DNA from: Pseudonocardia oceani
GTDB taxonomy: Bacteria > Actinomycetota > Actinomycetes > Mycobacteriales > Pseudonocardiaceae
Assembly: GCF_019263585.2 (NCBI RefSeq)
Contig: NZ_JADQDF010000001.1
Span: forward strand, 3,410,001-3,474,000
Length of the DNA stretch: 64,000 bases
Direction of reading: 5' to 3'
Part shown: piece by piece, positions 41,977 through 53,338 of the stretch
How the letters are laid out: every line of letters starts with the position of its first letter
Position numbering within the stretch: position 1 is the first letter of the stretch
Made by a program: the position numbers and the translations under genes
The notes under the pieces: generated by a model
The model's database searches: none
What the model saw: the letters and a program-made list of their open reading frames with translations, nothing else
What the model was told of the DNA's origin: nothing

Positions 41977-42693
41977 TCAACCGGCCCGCGTCGGCTCGAG
42001 GGCGTCGTCGTCCGGCTCCGACCCCGCGGGTCCGGGAGGGCTCGTGGGCGTGCGCTGCACCGCCCGCAGCCCCCGCCAGAGCGCGCGGTCGGCCACGGGC
42101 ACCGGCGGCGCCACCGGCCGCCCGCTCCCGACGACGATGAGGGCGGGCACGGCGGGCCGGGACGGCGGGGACACGAGGGGCGGGGACACGAGGGACCGGG
42201 GCACGAGGGGCCGGGGCACGACGGACGGGGGCGCCACGGTCGGCCGGGCCGGAGCGGGCAGCACGAGCGGCGCCGGCCGGGAGGGCGGGGCCGGACGCTC
42301 CAGCACCCCGGACCGCACCAGGGCGGCGGCGACGTCGAGCAGTGCGGCGATGTAGGAGGCCAGCCCGGCGGGACGGTGCGCCGGGGCGAGCGCGAGCAGC
42401 CCGGCGACCTCCGGTGCGTCGAGCTCGTGCCACGCAGCCACGTCCGGCGCCACGACGACGGCCGTGTCGGCGCCGGTGCGCTCGAGCCGCGGCGGCCGGT
42501 CGGCGACCACGACGAGGACGGGGACGGGCCGGCGCCCGGCGAGGTGCAGCGAGTCGGCGCGGCAGACCAGCACGTCGGGCCTGCTGCTCGCGACCGCCCG
42601 TCCGCCGTCGACGGCGTGCAGCGCGGCGGCGAGCGTGCTCGTCCCCACCCCGCCCGCCACCCCGGCGACGACCGGCGCCCGCAGCCCGCTCAC
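41977..42693 (-). CDS. MinD-like P-loop protein with variant Walker A
   Basis: 238 residues. It begins VVAGVAGGVGTSTLAAALH, a MinD/TadZ-type P-loop in which the usual Lys-Thr (GKTT) is GTST, so ATP binding may be weak. A strand follows (PDVLVCRADSLHLAG). From about residue 135 on it is Pro/Arg-rich (VPRPLVPRSLVSPPLVSPPS), which suggests a flexible tail. Start GTG 42693 overlaps the preceding stop by 4 bp (GTGA). Role unknown; possibly places the complex at a membrane site. Confidence 0.65.
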   Translation of the reverse strand: MSGLRAPVVAGVAGGVGTSTLAAALHAVDGGRAVASSRPDVLVCRADSLHLAGRRPVPVLVVVADRPPRLERTGADTAVVVAPDVAAWHELDAPEVAGLLALAPAHRPAGLASYIAALLDVAAALVRSGVLERPAPPSRPAPLVLPAPARPTVAPPSVVPRPLVPRSLVSPPLVSPPSRPAVPALIVVGSGRPVAPPVPVADRALWRGLRAVQRTPTSPPGPAGSEPDDDALEPTRAG

Positions 42694-43481
42694 CACGCGC
42701 TCCCGGGCGCGGCGAGCGGGTCGTCGTCGGCCAGCGCGTGCTCGTCGGAGGGGGTGCGCGGGGCGGAGGTGCCGGCCGCGGGCTCCTCGCCCAGCGTCTC
42801 CTCCCACGCGTCGACGACGAGTCGCCCGCCCTCGACGGCCACCGGCACGCTGATGCGGATCCAGTACGACGCGAGGCTGCGCCACCCGCGCCCGGTGGGC
42901 GCGGGTGCCACGGCCGGGATGCCCGCCACCTCGGGATCGGGCACCGGGTCGGGTCCGTGTTCGCCCACGGCCCGGTACGGCGTGACCCGCACGCGGACGT
43001 CGACGAGCACCCGCCCCTCACCGTCGGGGCGCACCAGGCCGGGCAGGGCGAACTCCGCGCGCTGGCGCCCGGTCCCCGGCCACCCCAGCCGCTCCGGGTC
43101 GCGCCCGGGCGTGGGCAGGTAGTCGCGCAGCACGCGTCCGCGGCGCGCGGGGTCGTCCTCGTCCCAGGACAGGTAGTCGGCGGCGAACGCGCCGGCCAGC
43201 GCGGCGGCCTCGGACGGGTCCGGCCGGGCCGCGGCCACGGCCGGGATCGGGGGGAAGCCGAAGGGGTCGGTCGGCGGGTCGGGCGGAACGGCCGCGAGCC
43301 GGGGAGGGGGCAGGGGTGGCGGGACGGGTGCGGGCGGGGCCGCGGCCCATGCCGACGGCGGGACGCCACCGGGCGGTCGCGGGGCGGGCGGCGGACCCAC
43401 CGGGGCGCCGTACGGGGGCGCGGGGTAGGGCGGGGGCGGCGCGGACCGCCCGAAGATCCGGAAGCGGGACACGGCCGTCAC
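42690..43481 (-). CDS. Conjugation-associated NTF2-like (TcpC-like) protein
   Basis: 263 residues. Pro-rich N-terminal half (about 10-90), then ALAGAFAADYLSWDEDDPAR and RRGRVLRDYLP, a motif typical of conjugal transfer TcpC-like proteins in actinobacterial elements, followed by strands (VLVDVRVRVTPYRAVG, YWIRISVPVAVEGGRLVV). No TM helix is evident, unlike TcpC. Start GTG 43481 (VTAVSRFRIF) is tentative; the frame extends to 43589 in Pro/Arg-rich sequence. First gene of the five-gene cluster. Confidence 0.6.
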   Translation of the reverse strand: MTAVSRFRIFGRSAPPPPYPAPPYGAPVGPPPAPRPPGGVPPSAWAAAPPAPVPPPLPPPRLAAVPPDPPTDPFGFPPIPAVAAARPDPSEAAALAGAFAADYLSWDEDDPARRGRVLRDYLPTPGRDPERLGWPGTGRQRAEFALPGLVRPDGEGRVLVDVRVRVTPYRAVGEHGPDPVPDPEVAGIPAVAPAPTGRGWRSLASYWIRISVPVAVEGGRLVVDAWEETLGEEPAAGTSAPRTPSDEHALADDDPLAAPGSAW

Positions 43482-43715
43482 CGGGACGGGCCGGGACGGT
43501 GGGCGGGTGGCACGGGCATCGTTCCCCCGGACGGGCGGGCGCGCGGGGACCCGCGGCGCCGCCGCGACGGGCGGCCCCGGGGTGCGCACGGGACTCCGGC
43601 GGCCGGGCGGCCGCGCTCAGGACGGACGGGACACTAGGAACCCGCCGCCCCCGCCCGTGGCCGTTCCGGGAAAGGGTTCGCTCCTGCTAACGCGCGAGCG
43701 CCGGCCCCGGGACCG

Positions 43716-45224
43716 TCAGCTCGGCACCGGCCAGTCGTGCACCGGCTCGTTGGCCGTGGACGACTCCAGGTAGCGCTCCAGCATCCCGTGCAGCGCGGCC
43801 CGCCGGTCGGCGCCGCGCGCCTCCAGCGCCGCCACCGTGTCGAGCTGCCAGGACGCCCCCGTGCGCCGCTCCACGCACCGGCGCTCGATCACACCGAGGT
43901 ACCGCTCGGCCACCTCGGTGGTGACGCCCCAGCGGGCCAGCCCCGCGGCGGCCTGCGGCAGCAGCTTGCGCAGCACGAGCTCGTCGGGGCGGATCCAACC
44001 GTTGCCGGGCCAGTACAGCGGGCCGTCGAGCCCGTGGCGCGCGGCCGTCGTGAAGTTCTCCTCGGCCGCCTCGAACGACATGGAACTCCACAGCGGCCGG
44101 TCGGCCTCGACCAGCTCGCGCAGCAGCCCGTAGAAGAACAGCGCGTTCGCCACCATGTCGACGACCGTGGGCCCGGCGGGCAGCACCCGGTTCTCCACGC
44201 GCAGGTGCGGCGTGCCGTTCGCGATGTCGTAGACGGGGCGGTTCCAGCGCCAGATCGTGCCGTTGTGCAGGCGCAGCTCGTCGAGGCCGGGGACGCTGCC
44301 CGCCGCCAGCTCCTCGAACGGCTCGGCCTCCTCGGCGACCGGCATGAGCGCGGGGAAGTAGCGGCCGTTCTCGGTGAACAGGTCGAGGACCGAGGTGATC
44401 CACCGCTCGCCGAACCACACGCGGGGGCGCACGCCCTGGTTACGCAGCTCGGGCGTGCGGACGTCACAGGACTGCTCGAACAGCGGGATCCGCGTCTCGG
44501 CCCACAGCCGCGACCCGAGCAGGAACGGCGAGTTGGCGCCCACCGCGAGCTGCACGCCCGCGAGGCACTGCGCCGCGTTCCAGTAGGCGGCGAAGGAGTC
44601 GGGCGGCACCTGCAGGTGCAGCTGCATCGAGGTGCAGGCGGCCTCCGGCGCGATCGAGTCGAAGTCGGCGACCAGGTGCTCGGGCGTGACGTCGTGGCGA
44701 CCCGACGGGTCGTCGCCGGCGATGTCGAGCCGGATCGGCTCGCCGCGAGCGTGGAGCATCTGCTCGTTGAGCATCGCGTACCGCCGGTCGGGCGAGAGCG
44801 CCTCGGCGACGAGGTGCCTCTTCTCCAGCGTGGGCAGGATGCCGATCACGGCGAGCCGGGCCCCGTGGACCTCCGCGTTGGTGCGGGCCGTGGCGAGCTC
44901 GGCGAGGAGCTGGTGCTCCAGGCGGCGCCACTGGTCGCCCGGCAGGGGGCGCGGCGGCAGGTTGAGCTCCATGTTCCAGCGCCCGAGCTCCGACTGGAAC
45001 TCACCCGCCCCCATGGAGGCGAGGACGTCGGCCCCCGTGGTGGAGGGCGCCAGATCCTCGCCGACGAGGTTGAGCTCGACCTCGAGGCCGGTCATCGGCT
45101 CGTCACGCGCGAACGTGTGCTCCCTCAGCATCACTCCCAGCGCATCGAGGCACCGCTGCACCTTGGCCCGGTAGTTCTGGCGGTCCTGTCGACTGAACGT
45201 GGTCCGGTCGACGTCCTGGCCCAT
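43716..45224 (-). CDS. Glutamate-cysteine ligase family protein
   Basis: 502 residues. The GCS2-like carboxylate-amine ligase pattern is present: MTGLEVELNLVG, ELGRWNMELNLPPRPL, RLDIAGDDPSGR, AACTSMQLHLQVPPDSF and NGTIWRWNRPVYD. It may join glutamate to an amine or cysteine; length and family match the actinobacterial COG2170-like group of unknown substrate. Actinobacteria make mycothiol rather than glutathione, so ergothioneine synthesis (EgtA) is one possibility, but no other egt gene is nearby. Start ATG 45224 (MGQDVDRTTF). Confidence 0.75.
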   Translation of the reverse strand: MGQDVDRTTFSRQDRQNYRAKVQRCLDALGVMLREHTFARDEPMTGLEVELNLVGEDLAPSTTGADVLASMGAGEFQSELGRWNMELNLPPRPLPGDQWRRLEHQLLAELATARTNAEVHGARLAVIGILPTLEKRHLVAEALSPDRRYAMLNEQMLHARGEPIRLDIAGDDPSGRHDVTPEHLVADFDSIAPEAACTSMQLHLQVPPDSFAAYWNAAQCLAGVQLAVGANSPFLLGSRLWAETRIPLFEQSCDVRTPELRNQGVRPRVWFGERWITSVLDLFTENGRYFPALMPVAEEAEPFEELAAGSVPGLDELRLHNGTIWRWNRPVYDIANGTPHLRVENRVLPAGPTVVDMVANALFFYGLLRELVEADRPLWSSMSFEAAEENFTTAARHGLDGPLYWPGNGWIRPDELVLRKLLPQAAAGLARWGVTTEVAERYLGVIERRCVERRTGASWQLDTVAALEARGADRRAALHGMLERYLESSTANEPVHDWPVPS

Positions 45225-45373
45225 GCGTAGCACTTCCCCCTCGCCCCCCGCGCCGAGCCCGGTCCGACGGAGGCCGGACGGGCGAGTGGTCCACCGTGAC
45301 ACACGGCTCCGGATGCCGCTACGGCCGACCGGATGAGCCGTGATCGTCGCCGGCGGGCCACCTGCGACGATGC

Positions 45374-46192
45374 GTGGCCGTGGCCACCATCACCCCCGTC
45401 GCCGATCCGGCCGATCCGCGGCTGGACGACTACCGCGACCTGACCACCGCCGACCGCCGCCCGGACCGCCCCGGCGGACGCGGGCTGGTGATCGCCGAGG
45501 GCGTGGTCGTCGTGCGCCGGCTGCTGGCCTCGCCCTACCCGGTGCGGTCGCTGCTGGGGGTGCCCCGCCGCCTCGACGAGCTGGCCGGCGACCTCGCGGG
45601 CGTCGACGTCCCGGCCTACGCGGCCGACGCGGACACGATGGCCACCGCGGTGGGCTTCCACCTCAACCGCGGGGTGCTCGCCGTCGCCGACCGGGCCGCT
45701 CCCGTCGACGCCGCCGCGCTCGCCCGCTCCGCGCGGTCCCTGGCGGTGCTCGAGGGCGTCAACGACCACGAGAACCTGGGCTCGCTGTTCCGCAACGCCG
45801 CCGCGCTCGGTGTCGACGGGGTCCTGCTCGGGCCGCGCTGCGCCGACCCGCTCTACCGCCGCAGCGTGCGCGTCTCCATGGGGCACGTGCTGCGCGTGCC
45901 GTTCGCCGAGCTGACGGGGGAGTGGCCCGGCGCGCTGGGGCTGCTGCGCGAGGCCGGGCTGACCGTCGCCGCCCTCACCCCCGCGCCCGACGCCGCCCCG
46001 CTCGCCGCAGCCGGGCTGGGCGGGCGGCGGGTGGCACTGCTGCTGGGCGCCGAGGGACCGGGCCTGACGGACGAGGCGCTCGCGGCGGCCGACCTGCGCG
46101 TGCGGATCCCGATGGCGTCGGGTGTCGATTCGCTCAACGTGGCCACCGCCGCGGCGGTCGCGTTCCATGCGGTCGGCGCGGTCGTATCCTGA
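45374..46192 (+). CDS. RNA 2'-O-methyltransferase (SpoU/TrmH family)
   Basis: 272 residues. N-terminal substrate-binding part (GRGLVIAEGVVVVRRLLAS) and a SPOUT C-terminal domain with the three motifs NDHENLGSLFRNAAALG, VALLLGAEGPGL and IPMASGVDSLNVATAAAV. It methylates ribose 2'-OH of rRNA or tRNA. Start GTG 45374 (45380 also possible). It precedes the DUF2537 gene by 4 bp. Confidence 0.9.
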   Translation: MAVATITPVADPADPRLDDYRDLTTADRRPDRPGGRGLVIAEGVVVVRRLLASPYPVRSLLGVPRRLDELAGDLAGVDVPAYAADADTMATAVGFHLNRGVLAVADRAAPVDAAALARSARSLAVLEGVNDHENLGSLFRNAAALGVDGVLLGPRCADPLYRRSVRVSMGHVLRVPFAELTGEWPGALGLLREAGLTVAALTPAPDAAPLAAAGLGGRRVALLLGAEGPGLTDEALAAADLRVRIPMASGVDSLNVATAAAVAFHAVGAVVS

Positions 46193-46196
46193 CCGC

Positions 46197-46766
46197 GTGT
46201 TGCGGGCCGCGGGTGGCCGGGTGGAGCTCGGGGACCGCCGGCCGGAGGACCCGCCCCTACCCGACGAGCTGCAGGCCGCCCTCCGCGAGTGGGCGGCCTT
46301 CGCCGTGGCCGCGGGACGCTCCGGCATGCCCGACGAGCGCGACCTGGTGCGCCGCCGTGGCCGCCAGCTCGCCGCCCGCGTCGCCGGGCTGCGCGGGCGG
46401 CCCGTCGAGTACCTCGACCCGATGAGCGGCGTGGTGGAGGAGGTGGCGGCCGGGACGTCGCCGCGGCGCAGCGGGTCGCGCAGCTCGCTGGCCGTCGAGC
46501 CGGCCGGGCCGACGCCGTGGGCCACCGGTCTGCCCATCGCCGCGTTCTTCGCCGTGCTCGTCGCGATCGGCGACGTGCAGCTCAGCAGCGCGTTCGCCGA
46601 GGCGTTCGGGCTGCTCTGGGTGCCCGCGAACCTGCTGGTCGGGCTCGGGCTCGCGCCGTCGCTCTACCTGCTGCGCGCGGTGCCGTTCTGGCGCTGGCCC
46701 GCGATCGGCACCGGTATCGGACTGGCCGTGGCGTGGGTCGTGCTGATCGTGTCGATGCTGGGCTGA
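46197..46766 (+). CDS. DUF2537 membrane protein
   Basis: 189 residues. A soluble N-terminal half (RVELGDRRPEDPPLPDELQ, LVRRRGRQLAARVAGLRGR), then four hydrophobic segments (PWATGLPIAAFFAVLVAIG to IGLAVAWVVLIVSML). The family is characteristic of Pseudonocardiales and mycobacteria and typically lies next to sepH. Function unknown. Start GTG 46197. Converges with sepH (13 bp). Confidence 0.85.
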   Translation: MLRAAGGRVELGDRRPEDPPLPDELQAALREWAAFAVAAGRSGMPDERDLVRRRGRQLAARVAGLRGRPVEYLDPMSGVVEEVAAGTSPRRSGSRSSLAVEPAGPTPWATGLPIAAFFAVLVAIGDVQLSSAFAEAFGLLWVPANLLVGLGLAPSLYLLRAVPFWRWPAIGTGIGLAVAWVVLIVSMLG

Positions 46767-46779
46767 GGCGCCCGGGCGC

Positions 46780-48342
46780 TCAGCGCTGGCCGCGCACGCC
46801 GAGCAGGACCTCGTCCCACGACGGCATGACCGGCTTGCCCTTCTTCGTGCGCCGCCCGGCCGGTGCAGCCGGTGCGGCGGGCGCCTCGGGCGCGGTCTCC
46901 TCGCGGCGCTGCGCGGGCGGGACGACGTCGGCGGGCTCGGCGACCTCGGCCGCGGGCTCCGCGGCGGTCGCCTCCGGCTCGGCAGGCTCGGCCTCGACGA
47001 CGGTCTCGGCCGCGGTCTCGGCCTCGACGACCGGCTCGGGCTCCACGACGGGCTCGGCCTCTGCGACCGGTTCGGCCTCGACGACCACGGCCTCGGCCGC
47101 GACGGGACCGGGGGCCTGCTCGGCGGCCGTCTGCTCGGCGGGGGTCTGGGCCTCGGCGGTCTCGGCTCCCACGGGCTCCGGCTCGACGGGCGCCGCCGGC
47201 CAGGGCACGACCGGGGTCTCGTCACGCGGCGGCCCGGCCGGGGGCTCGTCGACCAGCGGCGGCCCGGCGGGGGCCTCGACGGTGCGGCTGTCGACGGTGC
47301 GGCTGTCGACGGTGCGGCTGTCGACGCTGCGGCTGTCGACGCTGCGGCTGTCGACGCTGCGGCTGTCGACGCTGCGGCTGTCGACGCTGCGGCTGTCGAC
47401 GCTGCGGCTGTCGACGCTGCGGCTCTCGACGGTCGTGCGGGGCTCGCTGACGGTGCGGGGCTCGCTGGCCGTCCGGGGCTCGGCCACGGTGCGCGGCTCG
47501 ACGGCCGGGCGCTCGACGGTGCCCGCCCGGTCGGACACGGTCCGGTCGTGGGCGGCGCGGTCCGAGGAGGAGGACCGGTCCAGCGCCCGCCGCTCGACCC
47601 CGCGGTACTCCGGGGCGCGGTACTCGGGCGCGCGGTACTCCGACGACCGGTCGCGCACCACGTCCGAGCCGGTGGCGCGCAGCTCGGCGGCCGGCTGCGG
47701 AGTCGGCGGGAGCTCCTCGGGACGGGCGATGTCGATCACGGGCCCGACCGGGCGCAGCGGACGGGCGGGCAGGCCCTCGACCAGGTCGCTGGCGTGCTCG
47801 TCGACGGCCGTGACGGTGCCGCCGTGCGCGCCCGGCTGGAACGTCCAGTGCGCGCGGTTGTCCGAGCGCCCGGCGCGCCAGGACAGGGAGACGACCCAGC
47901 GGCCGTCCTCGCCCTTCCAGGAGTCCCACTCGGCCTCGGTGTACTCCTGGCCGCGCAGGCCGAACGTGTGGGCGACGACGTCGCCCAGCGTGCGGACGTC
48001 CGGCCCGTCGCCGCGGACCGGGTGGGCGCGCTGCGCGACCTCGGCGGTGCGCGAGCGCTCCAGCAGCACCGGGTAGGCGAACCGCTCGATCTTCTGGATG
48101 GGCACGCCGGCCGCGGAGGCCACCTGCTCCACGGACGCTCCGGCGCGGATGCGGGCCTGGATCTCTCGTGGTCGCAACTGGCTCTCCAACTCGATCGCGA
48201 TCTGCCCGAGCCGGCTCAGGTCCCCTCGGGCGGCGGCGCGCAACTGCTCGTCGGCAGGAACGGTGAAGCGCTCGCGACGGCCGGAGTCCTCCAGGACGAC
48301 ATCGCCGCCCTCGGTGATCCCGACGACCCGCAGCGCGCGCAT
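46780..48342 (-). CDS. sepH: Septation protein SepH (DUF3071)
   Basis: 520 residues. N-terminal DUF3071 domain (RALRVVGITEGGDVVLED) with the helix-turn-helix-like part QIQARIRAG... (PREIQARIRAGASVEQVASA), a second conserved region (HTFGLRGQEYTEAEWDSWKG), then a long disordered tail rich in Glu, Arg, Val and Ala, ending in a basic KGKPVMPSWDEVLLG motif. In Streptomyces and mycobacteria SepH stimulates FtsZ assembly. The tail contains ten tandem S-R-S/T-V-D/E units. Start ATG 48342. Confidence 0.92.
   Translation of the reverse strand: MRALRVVGITEGGDVVLEDSGRRERFTVPADEQLRAAARGDLSRLGQIAIELESQLRPREIQARIRAGASVEQVASAAGVPIQKIERFAYPVLLERSRTAEVAQRAHPVRGDGPDVRTLGDVVAHTFGLRGQEYTEAEWDSWKGEDGRWVVSLSWRAGRSDNRAHWTFQPGAHGGTVTAVDEHASDLVEGLPARPLRPVGPVIDIARPEELPPTPQPAAELRATGSDVVRDRSSEYRAPEYRAPEYRGVERRALDRSSSSDRAAHDRTVSDRAGTVERPAVEPRTVAEPRTASEPRTVSEPRTTVESRSVDSRSVDSRSVDSRSVDSRSVDSRSVDSRSVDSRTVDSRTVDSRTVEAPAGPPLVDEPPAGPPRDETPVVPWPAAPVEPEPVGAETAEAQTPAEQTAAEQAPGPVAAEAVVVEAEPVAEAEPVVEPEPVVEAETAAETVVEAEPAEPEATAAEPAAEVAEPADVVPPAQRREETAPEAPAAPAAPAGRRTKKGKPVMPSWDEVLLGVRGQR
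47281..47430. repeat. Tandem repeat in sepH, 10 x 15 bp
   Basis: Units of the form GCTGCGGCTGTCGAC repeat ten times with almost no divergence, encoding SRSVD/SRTVD. The first three units and the last differ by one or two bases. The near identity implies recent expansion or gene conversion. Confidence 0.9.
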
Positions 48343-48564
48343 CCGCGGCCTCCCACCGTTCACTGGCTCTCCCCGTCCGGGTGACGGTAGATGCCGAATC
48401 GCAACCAGCCACGGAGGCGCGCCGAGCCGGTTGCACCCCGCCTGACGTCGCCTGGAACCTGATCCGCATCCCCGCACACGCAGCGTGCCACGTGTGCAAC
48501 GTCAGGTAAAGCTGAGGCAGGAGTTACGGATGTGACTACACCGCGCAACCCCCGGACGAGGAAC

Positions 48565-48596
48565 GGCGCCGACACCCGTTCGGGGGTGCCGGCGCC
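48565..48596. terminator. Hairpin terminator after serC
   Basis: GGCGCCG-A-CACCC pairs with GGGTG-C-CGGCGCC around a small loop, 19 bp beyond the serC stop. The rest of the 272-bp gap to sepH contains the sepH promoter region with nothing more I can name. Confidence 0.65.
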
Positions 48597-48614
48597 GCTC
48601 CTGCGGACGGTGGG

Positions 48615-51150
<2,536 letters not shown>

Positions 51151-51153
51151 GTC

Positions 51154-51193
51154 GTGAGCGGGAACCGTGGCCCTGGCCACGGTTCCCGCTCAC
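51154..51193. terminator. Hairpin terminator, 19-bp perfect stem
   Basis: GTGAGCGGGAACCGTGGCC and its exact complement are separated by 2 nt. It lies between the convergent broken MFS gene and citrate synthase 2. Confidence 0.8.
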
Positions 51194-51207
51194 GGGCGGC
51201 GGAGCCG

Positions 51208-52371
51208 CTAGATCTCGCCGAAGCCCTCGACGTCCTCGGGCTTGCGCGGCCCGGGGCCGATGTACTGGGCGGACGGGCGCACGAGCTTGTTCTCGCGCTT
51301 CTGCTCCAGGATGTGCGCCGACCAGCCGGCGGTCCGGGCGCTGGTGAACATCGCGGGCATCATGTGCGGCGGCACCTCGGCGAAGTCGAGGATCACCGCC
51401 GCCCAGAACTCGACGTTGGTCTCGATGGGGTGGTCCGGGCGGCGCTCGCGCAGCTCGGTCAGCGCCGCCTGCTCCAGCGCCACGGCCACCTCGTACCGGG
51501 GCGCGTTCAGCTCCCGGCAGGTGCGGCGCAGCACGCGCGCCCGCGGGTCCTCGGCCCGGTAGACGCGGTGCCCGAAGCCCATGAGCTTCTCGCGGCGGTC
51601 GAGGATCCCCTTGACGAGGCCGATCGGGTCGTCGGTGCGCTCGACCTCCTCCAGCATCGGCAGCACCCGCGCCGGCGCCCCGCCGTGCAGGGGGCCGGAC
51701 ATGGCGCCGATCGCGCCCGACATCGCCGCGGCCACGTCGGCGCCGGTGGAGGCGATGACGCGGGCGGTGAACGTCGAGGCGTTCATGCCGTGCTCGCAGG
51801 CCGAGACCCAGTAGGCGTCGATGGCCTTCGTGTGCGCCGGGTCGGGGTCGCCCCGCCAGCGGGTCATGAAGCGCTCGGTGATCGTGCGGCACTCGTCGAT
51901 GCGGCTCTGCGGCACGGCCGGGACGCCGATCCCGCGCGCGGACTGCGCCACGTAGGACAGGGCCATCACCGAGGCGCGGGCCAGCTGCTCGCGGGCCTCC
52001 TCCTCGGGGGTGTCGAGCAGGGGGCGGTAGCCCCAGTAGGGGGCGAGCATGGCGAGCGCGGCCTGGACGTCGACGCGGACGTCACCGGTGTGCACCGGGA
52101 TGGGGAACGGGTCGGCCGGCGGCAGGCCGGGGCCGAAGCGGCCGTCGACGAGCAGGGCCCAGACGTTGCCGAAGCTCACCTTGCCGACGAGGTCCTCGAT
52201 GTCGACGCCCCGGTAGCGCAGCGCGCCGCCGTCCTTGTCGGGTTCGGCGATCTGGGTGCGGAAGGCGACGTGGCCCTCCAGGCCGGACTTGAAACCGGGT
52301 GGGGGCGGAGGTACCGCCTCCGCCTGGGCTGCGGATGCCGGCGCGGTCGGCGCCGTCGACGCAGTGGACAC
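51208..52371 (-). CDS. citA: Citrate synthase 2
   Basis: 387 residues of the actinobacterial citrate synthase 2 type. GLEGHVAFRTQIAEPDKDGG near the start, the catalytic SACEHGMNAS (His), MGFGHRVYRAEDPRARVL (His) and NVEFWAAVILDFAEVPPHM. It condenses oxaloacetate with acetyl-CoA; the second citrate synthase of the window (gltA) is the main one, so this may act as methylcitrate synthase or an isoenzyme, which sequence cannot decide. Divergent from pdxH (257 bp). Confidence 0.9.
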   Translation of the reverse strand: MSTASTAPTAPASAAQAEAVPPPPPGFKSGLEGHVAFRTQIAEPDKDGGALRYRGVDIEDLVGKVSFGNVWALLVDGRFGPGLPPADPFPIPVHTGDVRVDVQAALAMLAPYWGYRPLLDTPEEEAREQLARASVMALSYVAQSARGIGVPAVPQSRIDECRTITERFMTRWRGDPDPAHTKAIDAYWVSACEHGMNASTFTARVIASTGADVAAAMSGAIGAMSGPLHGGAPARVLPMLEEVERTDDPIGLVKGILDRREKLMGFGHRVYRAEDPRARVLRRTCRELNAPRYEVAVALEQAALTELRERRPDHPIETNVEFWAAVILDFAEVPPHMMPAMFTSARTAGWSAHILEQKRENKLVRPSAQYIGPGPRKPEDVEGFGEI

Positions 52372-52628
52372 GCGTCCTCCTCGTGTGATCCCCGACTTCG
52401 GACACCCCGGTCGACACCGGTGGCATCGTCGGCCGGAGCACGCCCATATCCGGCTCGGGTGCCCCGGACGTGCGCGAACCGCGACCCAGTGCGGCGGGCG
52501 CAGTTGGCGTCACAGTGCCCGCCGCGACGGCACCGGGGCAACACGGCAGCCGGGTGGCTTCTGTCACCGGGGGTGTCGCCGACCCGGCCCGGCCACCTAC
52601 GGTCGCGAGCGGGTCACCGGGAGGCACG

Positions 52629-53273
52629 ATGACGGAACAGCTGGCGGGCATGCGGGTCGACTACCGATCCGGGGGCTTCGACGTCGGGGACCTGGCCCCC
52701 ACCTGGCACGAGCAGCTTGCGGGATGGCTCGCCGCCGCGCAGGCCGACGGCATCCTCGAGGCCAACGCGATGGTGCTCGCCACGGCCGGTCCGGACGGCC
52801 GCCCGGCCTCGCGCACGGTCCTCTGCAAGGGGCTCGACGAGCGCGGCGTGGTCTTCTACACCAACTACACCTCGGCGAAGAGCCACGACCTGCGCGCCAC
52901 GCGCTACGCGAGCGCCACCTTCCCCTGGTACGCCCAGCACCGGCAGGCGCACGTGCGCGGCACGGTGGAGGCGGTCACCGCAGCAGAGACCCTCGCCTAC
53001 TGGCAGACGCGCCCGCGGGGCTCGCAGCTCGGCGCGTGGGCGTCGGCCCAGTCGGTGCGGGTGCGCGACCGCCGCGTCCTCGACGACGCCCTCGCCGGCG
53101 TCACCCAGCGCTTCGGCGACGATCCGGTGCCGGTGCCGCCGCACTGGGGCGGGTGGCGGATCGTCCCCGACCAGGTGGAGTTCTGGCAGGGCCGGACCAA
53201 CCGGATGCACGACCGCCTGCGGTTCGAGGCCGACCGCGACCGCCGCTGGACCGTGCGCCGCCTCGCCCCCTGA
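52629..53273 (+). CDS. pdxH: Pyridoxamine 5'-phosphate oxidase
   Basis: 214 residues. FMN-dependent flavoprotein that makes pyridoxal phosphate. Motifs: AMVLATAGPDGRPASRTVLC, GVVFYTNYTSAKSHDL, RPRGSQLGAWAS and the C-terminal VEFWQGRTNRMHDRL. Start ATG 52629, with GGGAGGCACG upstream. Its PLP product is the cofactor of the nearby serC. Confidence 0.93.
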   Translation: MTEQLAGMRVDYRSGGFDVGDLAPTWHEQLAGWLAAAQADGILEANAMVLATAGPDGRPASRTVLCKGLDERGVVFYTNYTSAKSHDLRATRYASATFPWYAQHRQAHVRGTVEAVTAAETLAYWQTRPRGSQLGAWASAQSVRVRDRRVLDDALAGVTQRFGDDPVPVPPHWGGWRIVPDQVEFWQGRTNRMHDRLRFEADRDRRWTVRRLAP

Positions 53274-53338
53274 CCGGTCGCCCACGTCACCTCCGGCCGG
53301 GCGGGTCGCCGCCCCGGTGACGTGGTAGTCCTGGATCC

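Noticed and set aside
47281..47430. CRISPR-like array
   Set aside because: Units are contiguous 15-mers without spacers and lie in frame within sepH. The same holds for 60562-60711.
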